This document shows, one piece after another, positions 8,693 to 18,832 of a stretch of 37,763 nucleotides of DNA. The stretch lies in the NCBI GenBank assembly GCA_903831155.1, contig CAIKWU010000427.1, positions 1 to 37,763 of the forward strand, read 5' to 3'. The notes under the pieces were generated by a model. That model worked only from the letters and a program-made list of their open reading frames with translations. It made no database searches and had not been told where the DNA came from. The stretch is from an uncultured Planctomycetaceae bacterium (GTDB lineage: Bacteria; Planctomycetota; Planctomycetia; Pirellulales; UBA1268). Positions within the stretch are counted from its first letter, which is position 1. Each line of letters begins with the position of its first letter. The position numbers were made by a program, and so were the translations under genes.

Positions 8693-9997
8693 TCAGGCCG
8701 GCTCGATGCCGGGCATGGCTCCCGTGGAGGTGGCGAACGACTCGACGTTCATCCCGGTGCGTCGCAGGATCGACACGAAGAGGTTCGGCAGCGGATGATT
8801 CTTCTTCCGGTCGAAGGCAAGGTGGCTGCCGTGGCGGAACCCTCCGCCGGCGAGCAGGACCGGCAGGTTGCGGTTGTCGTGGCTCGACGCGTTGCCGAGG
8901 TTGCTCGTCAGCAGCACCGTGGTGCGGTCGAGCACCGAGCCGCCGGCGCCGCCCCCCTCGTCGCCCGCGGCGAGGCCGCGGAGGAAGTCGCCCCAGGCCC
9001 GCACGATCTCGGTCTCCACGAGGGCCAGCTGCCCGAGCTTGTCCTCGTCGAGGCCGTGGTGCGAGAGCGAGTGATAGCCCTCGTCGACGCCCTCGATCGG
9101 CACCACGCCGCCGCTGCCGCCGAGGTGGAGCGTCACGAACCGGGTCGAGTCGGTGACGAGGGCCAGCCGCACCATGTCGCTCATGAGCCGCTGACGGCCC
9201 ACGAAGTCGTTGGGGTCGGCGATGTCCACGGGCCTGGTGACGTCGACCTTCGGCTTCGGGCGATTGACCCAGGCCTCGCTCTCGACCAGCCGCCGCTCGA
9301 GTTCCCGCACGCTCGTGAAGTAGGCGTCGAGCCGGTCGCGGTCGCCGCGGCCGAGGGTCCGCTCGAGGGCCCGCGTGTCGTCGGCGATGAGGTCCATGAT
9401 GCTCTGGCCCTCGCGGGCCCGGACCGCCTGCCGCTCTCGCTCGTCGGGCGAGTCGGCCACGAAGAGCCGGGTGAAGAGCCTGGCGGGAGAATGCTCGGCG
9501 GGGATCATCGAGCCGTTGTCGGTGTAGGAGGGGCTGTTGCTGCCGGCGAGGCCGAGCACGAGCGACGGAAAGCGGGTCTCGCCGCCGAGATACTTGGCGA
9601 GCATCTGATCGAGCGAGATCGAGTTCTTCGTCTGGGCCGACGCCGACATCGGAGCGGCGGTCAGCAGACTGGCCTCGGCGCGGTGGCCGCCCGACACGCC
9701 CGGATGAGACGCCCCGGAGATCACCGTCAGCCGGTCGCGGAGGTCGCTGAGCGGCTCGAGGTAGGTCGACGACTCGTAGTCGCGGCCCGCCTGCCGAGGA
9801 TTGAGGTTGTCGGCGAGCAGGCCGAGGCCGAGCGTGATGGCCACGAACCGCCGCGGCGGACGGACGGCGGCCGTCGCTCCGAAGGCCGCGTTCATGGCGG
9901 AAAGCCACGGCACGGCCATCGCCACGCCCGCCCCCTTCAGGAGGGTGCGCCGGGGCAGCGCCCGCCGGAAGTCGCAGTTCACGCGGATGTCCATCAC
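8693..9997 (-). CDS. DUF1552 domain-containing protein, Tat-type signal
   Basis: [54 protein letters not shown]...[69 protein letters not shown]. Confidence 0.88.
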   Translation of the reverse strand: MMDIRVNCDFRRALPRRTLLKGAGVAMAVPWLSAMNAAFGATAAVRPPRRFVAITLGLGLLADNLNPRQAGRDYESSTYLEPLSDLRDRLTVISGASHPGVSGGHRAEASLLTAAPMSASAQTKNSISLDQMLAKYLGGETRFPSLVLGLAGSNSPSYTDNGSMIPAEHSPARLFTRLFVADSPDERERQAVRAREGQSIMDLIADDTRALERTLGRGDRDRLDAYFTSVRELERRLVESEAWVNRPKPKVDVTRPVDIADPNDFVGRQRLMSDMVRLALVTDSTRFVTLHLGGSGGVVPIEGVDEGYHSLSHHGLDEDKLGQLALVETEIVRAWGDFLRGLAAGDEGGGAGGSVLDRTTVLLTSNLGNASSHDNRNLPVLLAGGGFRHGSHLAFDRKKNHPLPNLFVSILRRTGMNVESFATSTGAMPGIEPA

Positions 9998-10034
9998 CGG
10001 CTCCTCGGCCTGACTGGGAGACGCACGCCGGGAC

Positions 10035-12452
10035 TCATTTGTTCAGGAAGAGGGGGCTCGTGACCACCGCCCGGACGATCGCGGCGAATCCATGATCGTC
10101 TGCGGCAGCCTGTTTGGCGACCTTTTGGGCCGATTTTCGGTCGGCGTAGGAGAGGGCGGCCCCGGTGCCGTAGGCCAGCATGTGCCCCGCGAGGCTGCCG
10201 GCGAGCCGCTCCCGGTCGGCGGCGAGCAACTGGCGAAACTGGCTGAAATCCGCGAACTCTCGGCCGTCGGCGAGGGTGTCGGCGACGTCGACCCGGATTC
10301 CACCCTTCTGGGAGCCGTTCTGCAGCGCCAGGTACCGCTCCCGCCACGTGCCGGCCGGGTCGAAGTTTTCCAGGGCGAACCCCGGCGGATCGATGATCCG
10401 GTGGCAGGTGGCGCAGGCTGCGTCGCCGCGGTGCCTCGCGAGCTGCTCGCGGATCGAGGTCGCGCCGCGGATGTCGGGCTCGATCGCCGGCACGCCGCCG
10501 GGTGGGGGCGGCACCTCCACACCGAGGATCCGCTCGCTGACCCAGGCGCCGCGCACCACCGGTGAGGTGTTGTTGCCGTTGGCGGTCACCTTGAGAATCG
10601 CTCCCTGCGCGAGCAGGCCGCCGCGGTGGCTCGATTCACCCACCTCGACGCGACGGATCTCGTCACCCACGACGTCCGGAATGCCGTAGTACCGGGCCAG
10701 CCGGCTGTCGAGGTAGGTCACGCCGGCATCGGCGAGCCACGAGACCGGCCGGTCCTCGCGGAGCAGCTCCTCGAGGAAGTGGTGCGTCTCCGAGAGCATC
10801 GACTGCTTCACCACCGCATCGAAGCCCTTGTAGAGCTTGCGGTCGGGCTCGGTGAAGTCGATCTGGTCGAGGTCGAGCCACTCGGCCGCGAAGTCGCGAA
10901 CGAACAGGGCCGCGCCCGGGCCGGCGAGCAGCCTGTCCACCTGATGGCGGAGGGCCGCCGCGTCGCGGAGCCGCCCCGCGTCGGCGGCAGCCGAGAGTTC
11001 GTCGTCGGGCGGCCCGCCGGTGAGGAAGTAGCTCAGCCGCGCGGCGACGGCATGGTCGTCGAGCGGGCCCGGCTCCTCCACGAAGTAGAGAAACCGCGGC
11101 GAACAGAGCACCGCCCGGTAGCCTGCCCGCAGCGCCTGCTCGAACGAGCCGCCCTCGGCGAGTTGCCGCCGCGCGAGCGCCACCGCCGCCGACGCCTCGC
11201 CCCCTGCGAGCGGCCGGCGAAACGCCCGGCGGGCGACCGCGGTGATCAGCCGCTCGAGGTCGGCGTCGGGCTCCGATGGCCGAGGCCTGCGGTCCCCGGT
11301 GTTCGGCATCGGCTCGAGCGGCACGCTGCCGAACACGAGCCGGCGAAGCCCGGGGTCGTCCGGGCCACGATGGATCCGCTCCATCGAGAGCCGCTCGATC
11401 GCGATGCCCGGCACCTGCTGTGGCTCCCCCTCGCCGGTGCCGATCTGCCCGCCCGCGAACTTCGCCTGCTTGAGCGTGACATCGCCCGGACGAATCTCCA
11501 GCATGTGATCTCGGGGGATCCACGCTTCGAACTCGATCTCCCGCGGCTCAGCCTGCGCCTCGAAGTCGGTCACGAACTCGAGCAGGGGCGCGCTCGACAC
11601 GCAGAGACCGGTGTGCACGGTGCTCCACACGCCTCCCGTGGCGGGCGGATTGACCGCCGCCACGCGGATGCGGAAGCGATACCAGCCATCCGCCGGGGCC
11701 GTGGTCGCCGGGATGCGGCCGTAGTAGGTGATGCCGTTGGCCCAGACCACCGCCCGGTCGCGGAGCAGCTCGGGTTCCCGGCAGCGGACCTTCGGATCGA
11801 CGCGGCAGATGCCGGCGGCGTCGAACTCCCGCCCGAGCTCGTCCCCCGGGCCGACCGCCCGGCGAAACGCCTCGTCGAGGGCGGCATCGACCACGGCCAG
11901 GTGCCGCTCGAGTTGGTGGTGCGACATCGTCTGCCTGGCGGCGGCGGTGCTGTAGCCGCCGGGCCTTCCCTCCTCGGGGATCATGCCGGCCAGCGGAATG
12001 TCGATGCCCAGCGCGGCGTGCAGCGACCGCTCCAGTTCGCGTCGCGACAGCCTTCGCGCCCGCACGCGGCCGTGCCGCTCGTCGCGGGCGGCGATCTCGG
12101 CCAGCAGCCAGCGGTCGGCCACCTCGTGAAAGGCCCGCGCTGCGGCGGGCTCCGGCTGGTCGGCATCGGGAGGCGGCATCTCGCCCGCTGCCACCCGCTC
12201 GATCACCCGCGCCCACGGCCGGTCCCCGGCGGGAGCGTCCGGATCGAACCGGAGGCCGGCGAGGTCGAGGCCCCCCTCGGGCTGGTCTCCCGAGTGGCAG
12301 GCCGCGCAATGCTGCTCCAGGAATCCCGCGATCGCGCGGGGAGGCCGATGCGGGCGATCCGCCTCGACCGCTAAAGCTCCGTCCGCGACCGCAAGCGCGC
12401 AGGCCACTGCGATGCACGAAACCATCCCCAGACGGACATCGCGAGCACACAT
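10035..12452 (-). CDS. DUF1592-type cytochrome-like protein (PSCyt1/DUF1587/DUF1592/DUF1588/DUF1585 architecture)
   Basis: Signal peptide; heme motifs CAACH and [77 protein letters not shown]-terminal [15 protein letters not shown]. Confidence 0.9.
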   Translation of the reverse strand: MCARDVRLGMVSCIAVACALAVADGALAVEADRPHRPPRAIAGFLEQHCAACHSGDQPEGGLDLAGLRFDPDAPAGDRPWARVIERVAAGEMPPPDADQPEPAAARAFHEVADRWLLAEIAARDERHGRVRARRLSRRELERSLHAALGIDIPLAGMIPEEGRPGGYSTAAARQTMSHHQLERHLAVVDAALDEAFRRAVGPGDELGREFDAAGICRVDPKVRCREPELLRDRAVVWANGITYYGRIPATTAPADGWYRFRIRVAAVNPPATGGVWSTVHTGLCVSSAPLLEFVTDFEAQAEPREIEFEAWIPRDHMLEIRPGDVTLKQAKFAGGQIGTGEGEPQQVPGIAIERLSMERIHRGPDDPGLRRLVFGSVPLEPMPNTGDRRPRPSEPDADLERLITAVARRAFRRPLAGGEASAAVALARRQLAEGGSFEQALRAGYRAVLCSPRFLYFVEEPGPLDDHAVAARLSYFLTGGPPDDELSAAADAGRLRDAAALRHQVDRLLAGPGAALFVRDFAAEWLDLDQIDFTEPDRKLYKGFDAVVKQSMLSETHHFLEELLREDRPVSWLADAGVTYLDSRLARYYGIPDVVGDEIRRVEVGESSHRGGLLAQGAILKVTANGNNTSPVVRGAWVSERILGVEVPPPPGGVPAIEPDIRGATSIREQLARHRGDAACATCHRIIDPPGFALENFDPAGTWRERYLALQNGSQKGGIRVDVADTLADGREFADFSQFRQLLAADRERLAGSLAGHMLAYGTGAALSYADRKSAQKVAKQAAADDHGFAAIVRAVVTSPLFLNK

Positions 12453-12574
12453 GGCAGCCCACCGTCGGCCGAGAGCCGGGACCGACCAGTCCCCAACCTT
12501 CCACGACTATCGTAGCCGCAGGCTCGCCGCCGCTCAGCGGCGATTTCCTGCGACGGCGGGCGGATTGGCCGCCG

Positions 12575-13324
12575 TCAGCCCTCCCCCGGGCCCCCCGCCT
12601 CCAGCCGGAGTTCGCCGAGCGCGTTGGAGGCGGCCCGTTGCTCCGCCTCCTTCTTGTTGCGGCCCCAGGCCGGCGCGTACCGCCTGCCGCCGATCTGGGC
12701 CGACACCCGGAAGCTCTTGCTGTGGTCCGGCCCCACCTCCTCGAGCACCTCGTAGGTGGGCGTGATCCCGAAGTCCCGCTGCGCCCACTGCTGCAGGAGC
12801 GACTTGTGGTTCGAGCCCATCTCGCCGCTCGCGACCTTCCCGATCTCGGGCACGAGCATCCGCTCCACGAGCGGGCGGACCGCATCCATGCCGCCGTCGA
12901 GATAGATGGCCGCCACCAGCGACTCGAAGAGGTCGGAGAGCACCGACGTGGGCACCGCCCGGCTGGGCGTTGAAAGCCCCTTGCCGACGATCAGGAAGCT
13001 CTCGAGGTCGAGTTGCTCGCTGATGCGGCTGCAGGTCTCGCGGCTGACGACCACCGACTTGATCCGCGTCAGGTCCCCCTCGAGCGAGTCGGGGAAGAGC
13101 CGGTAGAGCTTCTCGCACACCAGGAAGCCGAGGATCGAGTCGCCGAGGAACTCGAGCCGCTCGTTGGAGGCGAGGCGGTGCTGGGCGCCCGACGCGTGGG
13201 TGAGGGCGGCCACGAGGAGCGCGGGGTCGCGAAACTCATAGCCGATCCTCCGCTGGCACTCGACCACGTCGATGCCGGTGTCGGCGACTGCCCGCGGTTG
13301 CTGATCGGCCATGCTCGCTGCCAC
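12575..13324 (-). CDS. rnc: Ribonuclease III
   Basis: ECQRRIGYEFRDPALLVAALTHASG...NERLEFLGDSILGFLVCEKLYRLFP; second acidic motif LFESLVAAIYLDGG; C-terminal dsRBD PTYEVLEEVGPDHSKSFRVSAQIGGRRYAPAWGRNKKEAEQRAASNALGEL. Confidence 0.95.
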   Translation of the reverse strand: MAASMADQQPRAVADTGIDVVECQRRIGYEFRDPALLVAALTHASGAQHRLASNERLEFLGDSILGFLVCEKLYRLFPDSLEGDLTRIKSVVVSRETCSRISEQLDLESFLIVGKGLSTPSRAVPTSVLSDLFESLVAAIYLDGGMDAVRPLVERMLVPEIGKVASGEMGSNHKSLLQQWAQRDFGITPTYEVLEEVGPDHSKSFRVSAQIGGRRYAPAWGRNKKEAEQRAASNALGELRLEAGGPGEG

Positions 13325-13546
13325 TCCGAGATCCCCCGGAATATCGGGGATTTGGGGGGTGTGTCAACGCGGATCGCCCCGCTGCTGGAGCGGCACGATG
13401 CCGGGCGCGAACAACCCGCCACCGGGGCCCGTACAGGGGGAAACGCATCTCCGCGAGCACCGCCGGCCTCCCCTGGCCGGCCGGTGCCGTTTGCACGTCG
13501 CAGGCCTACACTTCCGCAGCCCGTTCGTCCACGAAAGGAGTCCTCG

Positions 13547-15091
13547 ATGACCAGTCGTATCCACTCCCGCCCGTCGTCCCGCCGCGGTCGTTATCGTCCC
13601 GCGGCCTGTGTGTTCTGTGCCGCGGCCCTCGCCGCCGCCGCCGTGGTCGCCGCCCTCGCCCCCGTCTCCGCCCTGGCGGAGCCCTCGGCGGCAGAGGATC
13701 TCGTCCACGCCCAGGCGCTCTCCAAGGCCTTCCGCCGGGCGGCCGAAACCGCGTCGCCCGCGGTGGTCGTCGTCCGCAGCCAGGCGAAACCGAAGAAGGT
13801 GAGCGGCCGCGGTCCTCAGCGGGAGCGTGGCGAGAACCCCTTCAAGGGCACCCCGTTCGAGGACATGTTTCCGGACGGGCTGCCCGAGGGCTTCGAGTTC
13901 AACATGCCCGAGGGGGGCAAGTCGCCCGGCCGCTCGGGCGTGGGCTCCGGGGTGATCGTCGATGCCTCCGGAGTCGTGATCACCAACAACCACGTGGTCG
14001 AGGGGGCCGACGAAGTGGTGGTCGAACTCGCCGACGGACGCGAGTTCAAGGCCGACACGATCGAGACCGATCCCGAGAGCGACCTCGCCGTGATCAAGCT
14101 CGCCGACGCCCGGGGCCTGCCGACGGCGAAGCTCGGTGACTCCGACCGGCTCGCGATCGGCGACTGGGTGATTGCGATCGGCAACCCCTTCGATCTCGAG
14201 ACCACGGTGAGCGCCGGGATCATCAGCGGCAAGGGCCGCGTGCTCGGCGGCACGCGGGCCGAGTTCCTCCAGACCGATGCGGCGATCAATCCGGGCAACT
14301 CGGGCGGCCCGCTCATCAACCTCGAGGGCGAGGTCGTCGGCATCAACACCGCGATCGCCTCCAACAGCGGTGGATACCAGGGCATCGGATTCGCGATCCC
14401 GGCGAAGCTCGCCCGCTGGGTGACCGACCAGCTGATCGCCAAGGGCAGGGTCGAACGGGCCTACATCGGCGTGCAGATGGGGCCGATCGACGCCCGCATG
14501 GCCACGAAGCTCGGCGTGAAGGACCGGAACGGCGTGCTCGTCAGCGAGGTCGTGCCCGGGTCGCCGGCGGCGGCGGCTGGCGTGCAGGAGCTCGACGTGA
14601 TCACGGCCTTCGACGACCAGCCCATCAAGGGTCTGCGATCGCTGCAGGAACTGGTGGAGCGGTCGGCCATCGGCAAGCCGCACACGCTCACGGTGTTCCG
14701 TGACGGCGAGCAGGTGACGCTCACGGTCACGGTGAAGCCGCTGCCCGATGATCTTGCGAAGGCGGGCCGACCCATGAAGCCCGAGGCCGAGGACGGGTCC
14801 GAGACGTTCTATTCCGGGGAGTTCGGCCTCGAGGTCCGCGACAAGGGCTCGCTGGCCGAGGACGCCTACGCCGACTTCACGGGCGTGGTGGTCGACCGCG
14901 TGGACGACGACGGCGTGGCCGCGGCCGCCGGGATCGGGCCGGGCATGCTGATCCGCAAGGTCGGCCGGACGCCCGTGGCCAGCATCGCCGAGTTCGAGGC
15001 GGCCCTGGCGAACGAGTCGGCAGCCGACGGCGTGGTGCTCGGGGTCCGCACGCCCCGCGGGAACCAGGTCGTGCTCCTCAAACAGGGCTGA
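13547..15091 (+). CDS. HtrA/DegP-family periplasmic serine protease with two PDZ domains
   Basis: ATG at 13547 with upstream AAAGGAG. Triad contexts [34 protein letters not shown]1 [10 protein letters not shown]..., PDZ2 [30 protein letters not shown]. Confidence 0.93.
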   Translation: MTSRIHSRPSSRRGRYRPAACVFCAAALAAAAVVAALAPVSALAEPSAAEDLVHAQALSKAFRRAAETASPAVVVVRSQAKPKKVSGRGPQRERGENPFKGTPFEDMFPDGLPEGFEFNMPEGGKSPGRSGVGSGVIVDASGVVITNNHVVEGADEVVVELADGREFKADTIETDPESDLAVIKLADARGLPTAKLGDSDRLAIGDWVIAIGNPFDLETTVSAGIISGKGRVLGGTRAEFLQTDAAINPGNSGGPLINLEGEVVGINTAIASNSGGYQGIGFAIPAKLARWVTDQLIAKGRVERAYIGVQMGPIDARMATKLGVKDRNGVLVSEVVPGSPAAAAGVQELDVITAFDDQPIKGLRSLQELVERSAIGKPHTLTVFRDGEQVTLTVTVKPLPDDLAKAGRPMKPEAEDGSETFYSGEFGLEVRDKGSLAEDAYADFTGVVVDRVDDDGVAAAAGIGPGMLIRKVGRTPVASIAEFEAALANESAADGVVLGVRTPRGNQVVLLKQG

Positions 15092-15095
15092 AGCA

Positions 15096-15127
15096 TCGCC
15101 CGGGGGGCCTCGCGGCCCCCCGGGCGA
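15096..15127. terminator. Strong GC hairpin between the htrA-like gene and pdxJ (terminator-like, no T tract)
   Basis: Perfect 14-bp inverted repeat TCGCCCGGGGGGCC-tcgc-GGCCCCCCGGGCGA, 5 nt after the stop codon of the upstream gene. Confidence 0.6.
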
Positions 15128-15174
15128 GCCCACCCCCTTGCCACGGCCGCGTCCCGCGGCGACGCTCTCCGTCC

Positions 15175-15888
15175 ATGGCAACTCTCGGCGTCAACATCGA
15201 CCACGTCGCCACCGTCCGGCAGGCCCGCCGCACGGTCGAGCCTGATCCCGTCTGGGCCGCCGCCCTCGCCGAGCTCGGCGGGGCCGACGCGATCACCGTC
15301 CACCTCCGCGAGGACCGCCGCCACATCCAGGACCGCGACCTCGAGGTGCTCCGGCAGACGGTCCAGGTAAAGCTCAACCTCGAGTGCGCGATCTCCCCGG
15401 CGATGATCGACATCGCCTGCCGCGTGAAGCCCTGCCAGGTCACGCTCGTGCCGGAGAAGCGGGAGGAGGTGACCACCGAGGGTGGCCTCGACGTCGTCAC
15501 GCACCGCGACGCCACGGCCGAGGCCGTGCGGCGGCTGAGGGCCGCCGGCATCGCCGTGTCGCTCTTCATCGATCCCTGCCCGAAGCAGATCGACACCTCG
15601 GTCGACCTCGCCGCCGCGGCGGTTGAGCTGCACACCGGCTGCTACGCCAACGCCACCAACGAGGGCGACCGCCACGACGAACTCGTGAAGCTCGCCCGGG
15701 CCGGCGCCATGGCCAGACAGGCCGGCCTCGAGCTCAACGCCGGCCACGGCCTCACCTACCGCAACGTGGTGCCCGTGGCCCGCATCGAGGGGATGGGCGA
15801 ACTCAACATCGGCCACTCGATCGTGGCCCGCGCCGTGTTCGTGGGGCTCGCGCAGGCCGTTCGCGAGATGAGAGCCCTGATCTCCTAG
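15175..15888 (+). CDS. pdxJ: Pyridoxine 5'-phosphate synthase
   Basis: [29 protein letters not shown]...[20 protein letters not shown]...; [34 protein letters not shown]. Confidence 0.97.
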   Translation: MATLGVNIDHVATVRQARRTVEPDPVWAAALAELGGADAITVHLREDRRHIQDRDLEVLRQTVQVKLNLECAISPAMIDIACRVKPCQVTLVPEKREEVTTEGGLDVVTHRDATAEAVRRLRAAGIAVSLFIDPCPKQIDTSVDLAAAAVELHTGCYANATNEGDRHDELVKLARAGAMARQAGLELNAGHGLTYRNVVPVARIEGMGELNIGHSIVARAVFVGLAQAVREMRALIS

Positions 15889-15907
15889 CCGCGGTTTCGC
15901 CTTCCGC

Positions 15908-17599
15908 TCAGCGCTCGATCGCGAAGGCCTCGGGCTCGGTGAGCACGAAGGCGTGGCCGTGGTCGCTCGTCACGATCACCACGGCGTCGTCCCAGGCCTG
16001 ATGCCGCTCGATCCAGTCGAACACCGCCTTCACGGCGGCGTCGCCGCTTCGCACGGCACCGATGGCGTTGTCGATGTTGTTGGCGTGCGATGCCCAGTCG
16101 ACCTCGCCGGCCTCCAGCATCAGCCAGAACCTGCCCCGCGCCGCGAGCACGTCCATGGCCGTCGTCGCCATCTCCGCGAGCGACGGGTTCTCCACCAGGT
16201 CGGCCTCCGTGTAGCGGATTGCCGAGCCGTACTTCTTGCGGAGCGCGTCGACCTCCTCGTCGTCGGTCGGCAGATTGCCGGCCGCCGGGTCGTGGTCGCC
16301 GTTGGCGGTCTGAAACGGCAGGTGCCCCTCCGCCGCGCCAAACAGCCCGAAGAGCCGCAGGCCGCGGGACGTGGCGTCGGCCGCCGCCTCCGCGAGCACC
16401 TCCCGCCCGCTGCGGCCGGGCGTCCGCAGCGCGAGCCGGTAGCGGCCTCCCTGTGCGGAATCGATCGCCGCGAGCGTCGAACCGGCGACGTACTTCAGGC
16501 CGGGCTCGAAGTTGGCCCCCTGGTCCTTCTCCTCCTCGGCCCGCACGCCGAAGCCGCCCCCGATCACCACGTCGAGGCCCGGGAGCGGCTCGGCGCGATG
16601 CGCGATCGACGGCAGCCCCACGAGGTCGCGGGCGATGTCGTGGTAGTCGTCGCGGGTGACGTTGTTGGCATACGAACAGGCGGGAGTGGCGTGCGATGCG
16701 GGCACGCTCGAGACGGCACCCACGACGTAGCCCCGCTGCTGGAGCGTGCGGGCGATCGGCTCCACGTGATCGCCGTCCACGTCCACGTTGATCGCGTCGT
16801 TGTAGCTCTTGCGGCCGGTGCAGAGCGACATGGCCGACGCGGCCGAGTCGGTGTAGGCGTGGGGCACGTCGCGGTCCTTGCCGATCAGGTAGGTGAGGCT
16901 CGCTCGCCGATCCCACGGCGTGCTTCCGCCACGGGTCGGGTCGTAGCCCCCGGGAACCTCGCCCCCCGGGTTCTTCACCGCCTGCGCGTCGACGTCGAAC
17001 GTCGTCTTGTCGTTTGCCGGGCTCGTCACGCAGAAGCCGAAGTCGGTCGGCGCGTTGCCATAGTCCTGAAAGGAGAAGCCCGTGCCCCGCCCCTCCGAGT
17101 ACTCGACCCGGCCACGGGTGGCGATCGCCGCGGTCCGCGTCGTATGCCAGTCCATGCCATCGAACACCACGAGCACGATGATCTTCTTGCCGGCGTCGGC
17201 GGCGGCCATCTGCAGCCGGTAGATGTCGGTCTGGTCGAAGTACTCGGCCTCGGGATTGAGCGTGTGGTCGGGCAGACGGCCGTAGAGGCTCTCGAGCTTG
17301 CCGGCGTCGCGGTAGACGCTGTTCGTGCCGCTCACCGCGTCGAGGTTCATCCCGAAGGAGTAGACTGGGATGAGCCGGTTCGAATGGCTCGAATGGGAGA
17401 CGTACTTGCGGGGCTGGTCGCCCCAATAGCCCCACGACGCGCGGCCGGCTGCCTCGGCGTCGGCCTGCATCTGCCGGATCCGGTCGGGAGCCGCGACGTG
17501 GAGATCGTCGGGCGCGGCGGTCGCCACGGCGCAGGTCCAGCCGACAATCATGGCCGCGGCGGCGACGGCCGGAACCAGGTGGGGGGCGCGTGCGTGCAT
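15908..17599 (-). CDS. Alkaline phosphatase (PhoA-type)
   Basis: Likely start MHARAPHLVPAVAAAAMIVGW at 17599. Nucleophile motif AYTDSAASAMSLCTGRKSYN; KKIIVLVVFDGMDW; FWLMLEAGEVDWASHANNIDNAI; VVIVTSDHGHA. Confidence 0.9.
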   Translation of the reverse strand: MHARAPHLVPAVAAAAMIVGWTCAVATAAPDDLHVAAPDRIRQMQADAEAAGRASWGYWGDQPRKYVSHSSHSNRLIPVYSFGMNLDAVSGTNSVYRDAGKLESLYGRLPDHTLNPEAEYFDQTDIYRLQMAAADAGKKIIVLVVFDGMDWHTTRTAAIATRGRVEYSEGRGTGFSFQDYGNAPTDFGFCVTSPANDKTTFDVDAQAVKNPGGEVPGGYDPTRGGSTPWDRRASLTYLIGKDRDVPHAYTDSAASAMSLCTGRKSYNDAINVDVDGDHVEPIARTLQQRGYVVGAVSSVPASHATPACSYANNVTRDDYHDIARDLVGLPSIAHRAEPLPGLDVVIGGGFGVRAEEEKDQGANFEPGLKYVAGSTLAAIDSAQGGRYRLALRTPGRSGREVLAEAAADATSRGLRLFGLFGAAEGHLPFQTANGDHDPAAGNLPTDDEEVDALRKKYGSAIRYTEADLVENPSLAEMATTAMDVLAARGRFWLMLEAGEVDWASHANNIDNAIGAVRSGDAAVKAVFDWIERHQAWDDAVVIVTSDHGHAFVLTEPEAFAIER

Positions 17600-17726
17600 G
17601 CCCGCAGCATACCCGCCGCACGTCCGCATTGAGGACACCGCGGCCGGCCGACTATCTTCCCCGGCACGAACGCGTCGACGCGGGGCTCGCCCGATCTCGA
17701 CCGCTTCGCCGGTGGAGGCGGTCAGC

Positions 17727-18779
17727 ATGGGTGGTCGGACGGCGTGGCTCGACGCGGTGCGGTCGCAGGTGGAGTTCTACGGAGCGGCGCCGCCCCGCGA
17801 CCGCCGCGGCACCGACTTCGACTGGGAGTGGTTCGCCGGCCGCGGGCCGAAGGCCGCCGCCCCGCCCCCTCCGGGCACGCCCTTCTCCATCGAATGGCTC
17901 ACGGAATCCTCCGAGCCTCTCTGGGAGGTCCGTGAGCGGCTCGCCGACGACACGAGCCGCCTCCTCTTCGACCTGCACCTCGTGCTTCGCGGCGCGGGCC
18001 CGGCCCGCCACCACTTCCCCCGGATCGACTTCGCCGACTGGATCACGGTGCACGGGAGCGATCCTCTCGCCGTGGACGGGCTGCCCCCGGACTACCTCGG
18101 GCAGCCCCTCGAGACCTTCGACGCGGCCGTCGCCGGCGCCCGCGTGCGGCTGGTCGCGACGGCCAATCAGATCCGCCTCTGCAATGCCTTCCGCCAGTAC
18201 GTGCCGGTGCGGGAGGGCCTGCCGCTGGGACCCCGCCAGGGCGACGTCGTGTTCGACTGCGGCGGCTGCATCGGCGACTTCGGCATCCTCTTCGCCGCGC
18301 TCGTGGGCCCGACGGGCCAGGTGCACCTCTTCGATCCTGTGCCGCTGCACGTCCGCTACTGCCACCACCAGAGGTCGCTCAATCCGCACCTCGCCCCGGT
18401 GCTGCGGGTGGTGCAGGCGGCGGTCGGCGCGCACTCGGCCACCGTGGCCGGCGAGACGGGCGACGTGCATCGCGTGTCGCCCGGCGGGCTCGCCGTCGAC
18501 GCCTACGAGCAGGTTTCCCTGGACGACTACGCCTCGTCGGCGGGGCTCTCCCGGATCGACGTGGTGAAGATGGACATCGAGGGCGCGGAGCTCGACGCCC
18601 TCGCCGGTGCCGGCCACTGCCTCGCCCGTCACCGACCGCGGCTCGCGATCTCCGCCTACCACCGGCCCGAGCACCTCTGGGAGATCCCGCGGGCGATCCT
18701 CGCCGCGAATCCCGGCTACCGCCTGCACTTCGGACACCACATGCCCGTCAAGTGGGAGAGCGTGTTCTACGCGGTGTGA
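17727..18779 (+). CDS. FkbM family methyltransferase
   Basis: GDVVFDCGGCIGDFGILFAALVGPTGQVHLFDPVPLHVRY; VSLDDYASSAGLSRIDVVKMDIEGAELDALAGA; LAISAYHRPEHLWEIP. Confidence 0.87.
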   Translation: MGGRTAWLDAVRSQVEFYGAAPPRDRRGTDFDWEWFAGRGPKAAAPPPPGTPFSIEWLTESSEPLWEVRERLADDTSRLLFDLHLVLRGAGPARHHFPRIDFADWITVHGSDPLAVDGLPPDYLGQPLETFDAAVAGARVRLVATANQIRLCNAFRQYVPVREGLPLGPRQGDVVFDCGGCIGDFGILFAALVGPTGQVHLFDPVPLHVRYCHHQRSLNPHLAPVLRVVQAAVGAHSATVAGETGDVHRVSPGGLAVDAYEQVSLDDYASSAGLSRIDVVKMDIEGAELDALAGAGHCLARHRPRLAISAYHRPEHLWEIPRAILAANPGYRLHFGHHMPVKWESVFYAV

Positions 18780-18789
18780 ACGCGTGCCG

Positions 18790-18817
18790 ACGCGGCCGGC
18801 GTTGCCTTCGGCCGCGT
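18790..18817. terminator. Hairpin between convergent genes (terminator-like, usable from both strands)
   Basis: ACGCGGCCG-gcgttgcctt-CGGCCGCGT, 9-bp perfect stem in the 53-bp gap between convergent stop codons. Confidence 0.45.
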
Positions 18818-18832
18818 TGTTCGGACAGCCGC

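Noticed and set aside
4896-9908. 1670-aa minus-strand ORF spanning the PL8 lyase and DUF1552 genes
   Set aside because: Arg/Pro/Ala-rich low-complexity translation in a shifted frame, crossing two clearly homologous genes; a typical shadow ORF of very GC-rich DNA.
13364-15181. 605-aa antisense ORF opposite htrA
   Set aside because: High-GC shadow ORF; htrA on the plus strand has full catalytic motifs.
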